Assembly: GCA_021205585.1 (NCBI GenBank)
Contig: JAJPXI010000135.1
Coordinates: forward strand, 1-9,554
DNA from: Oscillospiraceae bacterium
GTDB taxonomy: Bacteria; Bacillota; Clostridia; Oscillospirales; Oscillospiraceae
DNA length: 9,554 nt
Direction: 5' to 3'
Shown: piece after piece, positions 1 to 5,931 of the stretch
Position numbering within the stretch: position 1 is the stretch's first letter
Layout of the letters: each line of letters begins with the position of its first letter
Program-made: the position numbers and the translations under genes
Notes under the pieces: generated by a model
Databases searched by the model: none
The model's input: only the letters and a program-made list of their open reading frames with translations
What the model was told of the DNA's origin: nothing

Positions 1-486
1 GGCAGCATCGGCCAGTCGGTGGGGCGGATCGCCGAAGCCTTTGGGATGCGGGTGCTGTATACCTCCCCCAGCCCCAAAGAGCTGCCCTTCCCCGCCCGGC
101 CGCTTCCCCTGGAGGAGCTGCTGGGGGAAAGCGACGTGGTCACGCTCCACTGCCCCCTGACGGAGCAAACCGCCGGGATGATGGACGAGCGGCGGCTGGC
201 GCTGATGAAGCCGGGGGCCATCCTGCTCAACACCGCCCGCGGCCCCCTGGTGGAGGAAGGGGCGGTGTCCGCCGCCCTCCGCGCCGGAAGGCTGGGGGGC
301 TTCGGGGCGGACGTGTCCGCCGTGGAGCCCATGGCCCCGGACTGCCCCCTGCTGGACGCGCCCAACTGCGTGATGACCCCCCACATCGCCTGGGCCTCCC
401 TCGCCGCCCGGCAGCGTCTGATGGCCCAGGCGGAGGAAAACCTGGCCGCCTTCCTCCGGGGGGAGGCGCGCAACCGGGTGGTGTAA
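1..486 (+). CDS. D-2-hydroxyacid dehydrogenase, glycerate dehydrogenase/hydroxypyruvate reductase-like (5' partial)
   Basis: The frame is open from base 1, so the true start lies upstream; the GTG at 19 is internal. The first visible residues, GSIGQSVGRIAEAFG, are the end of the NAD(P)-binding GxGxxG loop of the Rossmann domain. Counting codons from base 1, the catalytic triad of the family is intact: Arg80 in NTARGPLVEE, Glu109 in ADVSAVEPM and His128 in TPHIAWAS. The 19-residue Glu-His spacing and the PNCVMTPHIAWAS segment resemble glycerate dehydrogenases, which reduce hydroxypyruvate to D-glycerate with NAD(P)H in the cytosol. About 161 codons are visible, against some 315-320 for a full enzyme, so the N-terminal substrate domain is missing only because of the window edge. 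The exact substrate cannot be fixed, because 2-hydroxyacid dehydrogenases share this signature. The gene ends with TAA 27 nt from the convergent stop of the next gene; no terminator hairpin is visible between them. Confidence 0.9.
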   Translation, partial: GSIGQSVGRIAEAFGMRVLYTSPSPKELPFPARPLPLEELLGESDVVTLHCPLTEQTAGMMDERRLALMKPGAILLNTARGPLVEEGAVSAALRAGRLGGFGADVSAVEPMAPDCPLLDAPNCVMTPHIAWASLAARQRLMAQAEENLAAFLRGEARNRVV

Positions 487-513
487 ATTAGGGCCGGGGG
501 ATTTTTGACGCCT

Positions 514-1191
514 TTACTCCCCCACCGGGTCGGGGTCGCCGGGGACGGTGGACAGGTAGGCGTAGAACGGCTCTAAAAACTTCCAGCCCTGGAACACCCG
601 GTCGACCAGCTCCCGGCTGTACAGAATCGGGCCGTTGGCCTCCCGGTGGGTCAGGGAAAAATACTTTTTTTGATACCAGGCCTCCAGGGCGGGCGTGGAC
701 GGGGGCTTCCTCCGGGCGTACTCCGGCCCCTCCAGGGCGAACTCCTCCTGCCGCTCCAGCTTGCGCTGGAGGCGCTCCATGGGGCGGGGGTCGGCGTCCA
801 TGCGGGAGCGGAGCTTGGCCGCCGTGGACGCCCTGCCGCAGTACATCCCCAGGCCGTAGCTCCACGCCTCCGGCCCCAGCTCAAACCAGAACACCGGGGT
901 TTCCGTCCAGTTTTCCACCGGCCCCTGGAGGCTGAGCCACAGGTGATCCTTGTACGGCCCCTGCCCGTGCAGCCGCCGGGCATCCCGGTAGATGCGCGTC
1001 ACCTTGCTCAGCCAGGACTGCTTCGGGAACGCCTGGCACATCCGCTGGTACAGCTCCGCGTTCATCTCCCGCATGGGCTCATAAAAATATTGCAGATATT
1101 CCTGCTTGTGCGCCTGGAACCAGTCCCGCCGGTTGTTCAGGCGGATGCCCCACATGAAATCAATGGTCTCGTCGGAAAATCCCTGAAACAT
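514..1191 (-). CDS. DUF2461 (TIGR02453-like) family protein
   Basis: This encodes a 225-residue soluble protein with no signal peptide or membrane segment. It matches the DUF2461 pattern as I remember it: an N-terminal helix leading to LNNRRDWFQAHKQEY (about residues 18-32), then KVTRIYRDARRLHGQGPYKDH (about 63-83), then a Trp/Tyr/Phe-rich beta section around WFELGPEAWSYGLGMYCG. The length fits the family, usually about 210-230 residues. Its biochemical function is not established, so none is assigned. The ATG at 1191 is supported by a purine-rich GGAAGGGAAAAG stretch just upstream and because the family motif begins within the first 20 residues. A GC-rich hairpin lies about 20-35 nt upstream of the start. 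It converges on the dehydrogenase gene, and it lies downstream of the restriction operon on the same strand but is separated from it by 213 bp of structured DNA, so it is probably transcribed independently. No convincing promoter was found. Confidence 0.85.
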   Translation of the reverse strand: MFQGFSDETIDFMWGIRLNNRRDWFQAHKQEYLQYFYEPMREMNAELYQRMCQAFPKQSWLSKVTRIYRDARRLHGQGPYKDHLWLSLQGPVENWTETPVFWFELGPEAWSYGLGMYCGRASTAAKLRSRMDADPRPMERLQRKLERQEEFALEGPEYARRKPPSTPALEAWYQKKYFSLTHREANGPILYSRELVDRVFQGWKFLEPFYAYLSTVPGDPDPVGE

Positions 1192-1210
1192 AGCTTTTCC
1201 CTTCCCCCCC

Positions 1211-1227
1211 GCCGCCCTCGGGGCGGC
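1211..1227 (+). terminator. GC-rich hairpin, possible rightward intrinsic terminator
   Basis: A perfect 7-bp stem, GCCGCCC/GGGCGGC, with a TCG loop is followed on the plus strand by TTTGTTT, which is the layout of a short Rho-independent terminator reading rightward. No plus-strand gene directly precedes it, because the DUF2461 gene runs the other way. It could stop antisense read-through from the dehydrogenase gene. Alternatively it is a hairpin in the DUF2461 leader immediately upstream of the ribosome site. The structure is certain; the role is not. Confidence 0.35.
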
Positions 1228-1268
1228 TTTGTTTGAAACTGATACTCTCTTCTGAGCTTTCGGATTGC

Positions 1269-1404
1269 CTGATACTGATTCTTAAGGAAGCACTGATTAA
1301 GGCTGGCGGAAATTTGCCGCAAGGCACCGCAGCCTGCTCTGTGCGGTGTTGCCTTTAGCAAATGTGCCGGGGGCACATTTGCAGCGCAGGCTGTTCCCGG
1401 CCGG
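1269..1404. repeat. Hairpin-rich intergenic element downstream of res (possible dispersed repeat or element remnant)
   Basis: The 213-bp gap 1192-1404 has no plausible gene. Within it I see: CTGATACT at 1239-1246 and 1269-1276; ACTGATT at 1274-1280 and 1292-1298; an imperfect stem of AAGGCACCGCA (1321-1331) with TGCGGTGTTGCCTT (1342-1355); a perfect 11-bp stem at 1358-1382; and AGCCTGC (1331-1337) complementary to GCAGGCT (1386-1392), which would enclose that stem. A near-palindrome, CTGTTCCCGG/CCGGTTACAG with two mismatched positions per arm, spans the res stop codon (1391-1410). None of the stems is followed by a U-tract on either strand, so a standard terminator is unlikely. The dense nested pairing is typical of small repeats or an insertion-sequence end, but that identity is inference. 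Confidence 0.45.
1358..1382. repeat. Perfect 11-bp inverted repeat (stem-loop)
   Basis: GCAAATGTGCC (1358-1368) is an exact reverse complement of GGCACATTTGC (1372-1382), with a GGG loop. It lies 22 bp past the res stop codon on the minus strand. It could protect the 3' end of the mod-res transcript or be part of a repeat; the lack of a T-run on either side argues against simple intrinsic termination. Confidence 0.75.
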
Positions 1405-4017
1405 TTACAGTTCTTTCATAACATCTACAAATCTGTCCAGTGTATATGCGCCGTCCATACCCAGTTCTTTATCGGCGAACACCATAAAATAGCGGTACAT
1501 TCTCCCTGCCTGTAACTGCCACTGGCGGCCAAGCTTTAATTTCGTTTTGCTGTTATCTCCATCCAGATAATCTCCTTTGGCTTCAATCAACACCAGCTTG
1601 CCGGATTTCGTCATGACCATAAAATCCGGGTAGTGATTGATAAAAGCGTTCAGGCGCAGCCCTTTACGTTCGATAATTCTGTGCCACCATTGCACATTTC
1701 CCAAACTGACCACTACGTCAAGCAGCATATGCTCAAATTTGTTCATGTCGTCCCGTTCCGCTTCGTATAGGGAATACGCAATCGCGTCTGTAGTCTCTGC
1801 GGGCGTGATAACGCTTGGCAGGGTATAAGAATCACGGCAGACTATTTTTCCACTGTCCAGCCATTGATAAAATTGTTTTTCCCGGTAAGTTTCCTCCAGG
1901 GATTCAATTTTTTTCTGAATCTTTCTGGCATAGACGGGGATCGCCGTCTCCATGGCCGCCAACTCGTCCTCGGTCATATTTTGTACGATACGACGCACAT
2001 AGTCGTTTATTTCAGAGGCGGCATACCGATCATTTTTATTGATTTGACTGCAAATCACATCTGTACATTGCCTGATTTTCTTTTCCGGGGGCAATTTGGC
2101 GAGATACTCCCGGATATATTCGCTTTCGCTCCTGCTGACACGTTTATATTTTGGAACGGCCTCCCCTTGTTCCTGAATGTCTACACGGTACATTTCACCC
2201 GTCGCCAGTTCAAAACTGACCTGCGCGTCCTGGCCGCTCAGGGAAAACCCGTCTGACAGGTGTTCCGGCTCCAAAAGCTCGTAGGCGTCGCCGAATAAAT
2301 CCGGCACGGATTGCAGGAAGAATTGAGGAATGCGAAGGTTTTTGACTGCATCTCTGAATTGCGGCTGTATCCCGTTTTGATTCAGCATATCGCCCAGTTC
2401 GCCTCCCATAAAGCCTGTGTCATCGTTATCGGCAAGCGTCGTCTCATAGGCTCGCGCCGCTCTTGCAGCCTCCTGTTCCATGGCCGTCACCGGTGAATCT
2501 TCGGACGCCGCCGGCGCTTCCAGCGCCGTTTTGATTTCCTCCGGCGCAATATCATCAAAGGTATCCGCCTGTGTTTCCGGCTGCATGGGCAATCCCATCT
2601 GCGTATACGCCGGCTCCGATGTCGGGGCGGCAGGGGATTCGGCGCCTTCTCCAATGCGGTAGTCTTTCCGGCTGAATCCGGCCCTGTTCAGCCCCTTGAC
2701 GATGTCCTCCAGTGTGTTGTGGAAGTCGTTGGAACAGGTCAGCACATAAGAGGTGTTAAGCAGCGGCGATGTATGCTGTTTGGCGTAGGGCTGGCGCAGG
2801 ATGCGGCCTAAAATCTGCTCTACGTCCACCTGGGAGGTCTTATTCGCGAGAGAGGCCAGGATATAGGCAAACGGGCAGTCCCAGCCCTCTTTCAGCGCAT
2901 TGACCGTAATAATATACCGTATCTGGCAGTCCCGGCTCATCAAATCCGCTGCGCCCAGGTCGTCCATCTTGGATGTTTTTACCGCAATCTGTTCTTTTGG
3001 AATCCCCCTATCCACGAGCATGGTTTTGATTTTATCAAACGTTTCGCTTTTTTCGCCGGTGTTCGGCTGCGCCTGGAAGAGCACGATGGGCCGGATATAG
3101 CTTCCCCCGGCATTTTCCTCCGCAACGGCCTGCCGTTCGATACTCCTGCGAAGCTGTATGGCGTCCTGAATGACGCTCTGCCTTGTGGTGCGGTTGTAGA
3201 CCACGACGGGCAGCTTCACCATATTCTCTTTTTTCAATTCCCGCGCGTCCACATAGGAGAGAATATTGCTGTTTTTCCTCGGCGTGGCGGTCAGATCCAG
3301 CACAAAGGACGGATTCAGATTGTTCAGCATTTCCACGCTCAGGTCAGAACCCGCGTTGTGGCTTTCATCGACCACTGTGACAGGAGACAGGCGGCGCAGC
3401 ACCTGAATCAGCGCCGTATCGGGCGTGTCGGCCAGCAGGATGCCGTCCTCCTTAAAATATTCGGCGAAGCGCAGAAGATTGCCGTTTTCCTGATAGACCT
3501 TGCGCACGTCCTTTTTCCGGCTGTCGATTCGCAGGGAACCGTAACTCAAAATGCACACCGTCAGCATCTCGCGCACGGTATCCGGCGAAAAATTCTGGCC
3601 GTTCAGGAGCATTTCCTTTGTATAAACGCCCACCCGTCCGGCGAAATCCCTGTCCAGTCTCTGACGGTAGGGGTGGTTTACGTCGGACAGCGTCTTGATG
3701 GTCTGCACCAGAATCGGGTCGGACGGGACGAGCCAGACCACCACGCGGGGCTTGTCCGGCGGCATGGCGCTGAATATCTTCTTCACGCAGGCGCAGGCCA
3801 TAAAGGTTTTGCCGCCGCCCGTCGGCACTTTCATGCAGACGTGGGGGACGCCGTCAATGGCGTTGTGATAGGGGGGAACGCCGCCCGCGCCCACGGCGAC
3901 GTCCTGCCGCGCCCAGTAAGCGCGCCACGCGGAGTTCAAACCGGCGCTGTCGTTCAAAGCGTCCAGATAGGCGGCCAGATTTTCCATCACTTTTTTCTGA
4001 TAGTTTTTCAGTTCCAT
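1405..4017 (-). CDS. res: Type III restriction enzyme, Res subunit (superfamily 2 helicase plus PD-(D/E)xK nuclease)
   Basis: This is the ATP-dependent restriction subunit, which with the Mod protein cleaves DNA carrying unmethylated target sites. The 870-residue product shows the superfamily 2 motifs in order: Walker A PTGGGKT (residues 65-71), the DEAD-type motif II DESH (217-220), motif III TATP (243-246) and motif VI QILGRILRQP (401-410). A Pro/Ala/Glu-rich, probably disordered linker spans about 453-533. Near the C terminus the nuclease signature is present as PD (797-798) and EAK (812-814). The length is at the short end for Type III Res, and all key motifs look intact. The start at 4017 follows a GGAGG at 4025-4029, 7 nt upstream, right after the mod stop, so the two genes are co-translated. 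GC falls along the gene (hand counts: 62% in 3781-3840, 45% in 1441-1500), which suggests mosaic or foreign origin. Confidence 0.93.
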   Translation of the reverse strand: MELKNYQKKVMENLAAYLDALNDSAGLNSAWRAYWARQDVAVGAGGVPPYHNAIDGVPHVCMKVPTGGGKTFMACACVKKIFSAMPPDKPRVVVWLVPSDPILVQTIKTLSDVNHPYRQRLDRDFAGRVGVYTKEMLLNGQNFSPDTVREMLTVCILSYGSLRIDSRKKDVRKVYQENGNLLRFAEYFKEDGILLADTPDTALIQVLRRLSPVTVVDESHNAGSDLSVEMLNNLNPSFVLDLTATPRKNSNILSYVDARELKKENMVKLPVVVYNRTTRQSVIQDAIQLRRSIERQAVAEENAGGSYIRPIVLFQAQPNTGEKSETFDKIKTMLVDRGIPKEQIAVKTSKMDDLGAADLMSRDCQIRYIITVNALKEGWDCPFAYILASLANKTSQVDVEQILGRILRQPYAKQHTSPLLNTSYVLTCSNDFHNTLEDIVKGLNRAGFSRKDYRIGEGAESPAAPTSEPAYTQMGLPMQPETQADTFDDIAPEEIKTALEAPAASEDSPVTAMEQEAARAARAYETTLADNDDTGFMGGELGDMLNQNGIQPQFRDAVKNLRIPQFFLQSVPDLFGDAYELLEPEHLSDGFSLSGQDAQVSFELATGEMYRVDIQEQGEAVPKYKRVSRSESEYIREYLAKLPPEKKIRQCTDVICSQINKNDRYAASEINDYVRRIVQNMTEDELAAMETAIPVYARKIQKKIESLEETYREKQFYQWLDSGKIVCRDSYTLPSVITPAETTDAIAYSLYEAERDDMNKFEHMLLDVVVSLGNVQWWHRIIERKGLRLNAFINHYPDFMVMTKSGKLVLIEAKGDYLDGDNSKTKLKLGRQWQLQAGRMYRYFMVFADKELGMDGAYTLDRFVDVMKEL

Positions 4018-4024
4018 CTCGCCG

Positions 4025-4029
4025 CCTCC
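4025..4029 (-). promoter_or_regulatory. Ribosome binding site of res in the mod-res junction
   Basis: On the minus strand the mod TAA is followed at once by GGAGG and 7 nt later by the res ATG. The entire 12-nt gap is therefore a translation re-initiation signal, which fits coupled production of Mod and Res. Confidence 0.85.
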
Positions 4030-5784
4030 TTACAGCTTCGATATATCCCGCGGGATTTTCTTAAATGTGATATGAAACCGCTCCAGCTCCCCGCCGCTGA
4101 GGGTACACAGGTCCGCGTATATCACATAAGATTCCGAATTGGTCTTGACTGTGTGCAGAAATTCCCGGTTTAATGTGGTAATCCGCGTCCGCTCATAATA
4201 GAAGTAGTACGCCGTTTCGATATGCACGCCCAGCAGATACGGCTCCGCGCCGCTGGCGGGGGCAAGGCGCTGCTTTGTCTCCGTGAAATACACATATTCC
4301 CGGATTTTCTCCGCGCCCACGTCCTCGTTCAGCCTGTCGCCCTCCATGAGCGGCTCGCCCAGTTCGTAGTAGCTGAAATCCCCGCCGGTGCCTTCTTTCG
4401 CGCTCTTGCCCGCGCCGTAGCCCTGAATGACCCGCTTCACCCGTTCGGCGGTGATGCTGTCAGCATAGTCCATCATCTCAATGAGAATAAATTTGCGGTT
4501 GCCCCCGTCCGCCTTGTTCATGTTCAGGACAGCGTGGGCCGTGGTGCCGGAACCCGCAAAGGAGTCGAGGATGATGGAATCTGGCTCTGTAGCGATTTGC
4601 AAAATACGTTCAATTAGGCGTGGTGGTTTGGGTGTATCAAAAGTCACCTTTCCTCCAAAAATATTGAGAAGCTCTTTTTTTGCTTCATCTGTATGACCAG
4701 TCTCAGAAAAAGGCCAATAATTAGTCGCAGGCATCCCACCCACGTTGCTTAAATATGTCTTTCGCCGAATGCCGCCTTTACCTCCATTTGTAAAATAGAA
4801 GCGAGGCCATTGACCTCTTTCCAGAACCTTTTTCGCATTGGCAGAGGCTACTTCCAAAGGATCTGCTAAAACGATTCCTTTTACACCTGTTCGCACTTCC
4901 GCTTCTGCCACCCCGCAAACATCCGCCCGCTGCTTTGCATCGTCCAAATCTCTTAATTCATATTGTGTCCAGCCGTTCATGTATTCCAACATGGTATCCT
5001 GTTGATACCGCCAGCAAGCACCATTACTGGGATAGAGCATTTTTCCTGTAAAGGGGTGCTGGATTGCATAAACCATGCCTTGGTGACTTGAACCTCCAGG
5101 TGCGAATGCTGTTGTGTTTTGCCATGCTCCGTTTGGATCATTGTCGGGATTTTTGTACTTTGAATCAATCTCCGAGGTTCTTGGGAGCCTTTTGGGGAGC
5201 CAATCAACCTTTTTGCTATAAACCAAAATATGCTCTATTTCAGCAGGAATGCCTTTAGAATCGTTGCGCATAGAGTAAGTCCTCTGCCAGGATATATTTG
5301 ATACGAAGCAGTTAGCGCCAAATATCTCATCGCAAACCATTTTTAGACCATATAATTCATTATCATCAATACTGATAAAAATAACTCCGTCATCGCTGAG
5401 TAACCTTTGCAGCAGCTTCAGCCGGGGGTACATCATGCACAGCCACTTGTCGTGGCGGCTCAGATCCTCCCCCTCTCTGCCGACCACCTCGCCCAGCCAT
5501 TTGACAATGCGCGGGTCGCTCACGCTGTCGCTGTACACCCAGCCCTCGTTGCCCGTGTTGTAGGGCGGATCGATGTAGATACACTTCACCCGCCCCTCGT
5601 ACTGGGGCAGCAGGGCTTTCAGCGCGGACAGGTTGTCCCCGTGGATAATCATGTTCCCGCTGCCGTTGTCCTCGGTGTGTTGGCCCTTCGCGTCATAGCT
5701 GTACTGCCGTTCCAGCACACGGTACGGCACGTCCAGGTGATGGTTGACCACTTTATTTTTTCCAATCCAGTCTAATGTCGGCAT
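4030..5784 (-). CDS. mod: Type III DNA methyltransferase, Mod subunit (beta-class, probably N6-adenine)
   Basis: This modifies the host's own recognition sites and supplies DNA specificity for the Res protein. The 584-residue product has the beta-class order of motifs. The catalytic motif IV, DPPYNT (72-77), comes first, preceded by NMIIHGDNLSAL (motif X-like) and followed by the FISIDDNE strand (about 133-140). The AdoMet-binding motif I, DSFAGSGTT (407-415), lies far downstream, and the target recognition region sits between, roughly 150-390. DPPY in this class usually means N6-adenine methylation; the target sequence cannot be read from the protein. The ATG at 5784 is supported by AAAGGGGAA with GGGG 9 nt upstream and by homology starting close to the N terminus (NHHLDVPYRVLE). 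It is the first gene of the mod-res operon. The middle third is strikingly AT-rich compared with both ends, which points to exchange of the specificity module. Confidence 0.93.
   Translation of the reverse strand: MPTLDWIGKNKVVNHHLDVPYRVLERQYSYDAKGQHTEDNGSGNMIIHGDNLSALKALLPQYEGRVKCIYIDPPYNTGNEGWVYSDSVSDPRIVKWLGEVVGREGEDLSRHDKWLCMMYPRLKLLQRLLSDDGVIFISIDDNELYGLKMVCDEIFGANCFVSNISWQRTYSMRNDSKGIPAEIEHILVYSKKVDWLPKRLPRTSEIDSKYKNPDNDPNGAWQNTTAFAPGGSSHQGMVYAIQHPFTGKMLYPSNGACWRYQQDTMLEYMNGWTQYELRDLDDAKQRADVCGVAEAEVRTGVKGIVLADPLEVASANAKKVLERGQWPRFYFTNGGKGGIRRKTYLSNVGGMPATNYWPFSETGHTDEAKKELLNIFGGKVTFDTPKPPRLIERILQIATEPDSIILDSFAGSGTTAHAVLNMNKADGGNRKFILIEMMDYADSITAERVKRVIQGYGAGKSAKEGTGGDFSYYELGEPLMEGDRLNEDVGAEKIREYVYFTETKQRLAPASGAEPYLLGVHIETAYYFYYERTRITTLNREFLHTVKTNSESYVIYADLCTLSGGELERFHITFKKIPRDISKL
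4575..5395 (-). other. AT-rich specificity segment within mod (approximate limits)
   Basis: Hand counts of 60-base blocks give 40% GC at 4741-4800 and 38% at 5221-5280, against 68% at 4381-4440 and 65% at 5461-5520. The low-GC segment corresponds to about residues 130-404, which is the target recognition region plus motifs just after DPPY and ending immediately before motif I (DSFAGSGTT). The reading frame is uninterrupted. Limits are set by eye and could move by some tens of bases. Confidence 0.7.
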
Positions 5785-5793
5785 GGCCTGATT

Positions 5794-5797
5794 CCCC
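5794..5797 (-). promoter_or_regulatory. Ribosome binding site of mod
   Basis: On the minus strand AAAGGGGAA places a GGGG core 9 nt before the mod ATG at 5784. This decides the start, as no in-frame start with a better site lies upstream in the spacer. Confidence 0.6.
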
Positions 5798-5832
5798 TTT
5801 TATTTGAAGAAGAAATGAACTGATAATGTGAT

Positions 5833-5888
5833 TGCTCCCCCGATTCAATATTGTGTCCCAAAATGCGCAATATTTTATCGGGGGAGCA
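5833..5888. repeat. Nested inverted repeat upstream of mod
   Basis: TGCTCCCCCGAT (5833-5844) and ATCGGGGGAGCA (5877-5888) are exact 12-bp inverse copies. Inside them AATATTG (5847-5853) and CAATATT (5868-5874) form a second perfect 7-bp pair, extendable by wobble pairs around an 8-nt loop. The whole could fold into one 56-nt hairpin. It lies between the DUF3048 stop and the mod start, both on the minus strand. No T-run follows it on the minus strand, so as a terminator for the upstream operon it is non-canonical. It may instead be an operator, a leader hairpin of mod or the remains of a small mobile repeat. It is bracketed by TTTGAAGAAG at 5803-5812 and 5895-5904. Confidence 0.8.
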
Positions 5889-5900
5889 TTGTGGTTTGAA
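5872..5900 (-). promoter_or_regulatory. Weak candidate promoter for mod-res
   Basis: On the minus strand TTCAAA (5895-5900) and TAAAAT (5872-5877) are separated by 17 bp, matching sigma-A consensus at 4 of 6 and 5 of 6 positions. The -10 box overlaps the inverted-repeat arm, which would make that repeat a natural operator. A competing pairing, TTGAAT with TATCAG on the other arm, is about as good. This is suggestive only. Confidence 0.2.
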
Positions 5901-5931
5901 GAAGCGGCGTTGTACTTTTCATTGCCGATAA

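Larger units (their letters stand above)
5803..5904. repeat. 10-bp direct repeats TTTGAAGAAG flanking the inverted repeat
   Basis: Exact copies lie at 5803-5812 and 5895-5904, 92 bp apart, one on each side of the nested inverted repeat. They do not abut the inverted repeat (gaps of 20 and 6 bp), so they are not a textbook target-site duplication, but the arrangement suggests duplication of a short segment or a small insertion in the mod leader. Confidence 0.6.

Noticed and set aside
487..513. Bidirectional terminator between the convergent dehydrogenase and DUF2461 genes
   Set aside because: The 27-bp gap has a short T-run (ATTTTTG) but no inverted repeat able to form a stem.
646..1236. Long plus-strand open frame opposite the DUF2461 gene
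   Set aside because: It is an antisense shadow: composition is Pro/Leu/Arg/Gly-rich without a recognisable domain, while the minus strand carries a clear family match.
1270..1284. Fur-box-like sequence TGATACTGATTCTTA
   Set aside because: It matches a 7-1-7 Fur box at about 12 of 15 positions, but lies in repetitive DNA far from a start codon, next to genes without any iron link, and its symmetry is poor.
3358..4173. 271-codon plus-strand open frame across the res/mod junction
   Set aside because: It overlaps two well-supported genes on the other strand and its translation shows only His/Arg/Val-rich shadow composition.
4675..4681. A7 tract in the mod coding strand as a phase-variation or frameshift site
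   Set aside because: Seven bases is short for slipped-strand phase variation, the frame continues normally through Ala-Lys-Lys-Glu, and no longer simple repeat exists in mod.
1237..5825. AACTGATA at 1237-1244 and 5818-5825 as flanking duplication of the restriction island
   Set aside because: An 8-base match between two spacers of this size is expected by chance about half the time, and the copies do not sit at matching positions relative to any element end.
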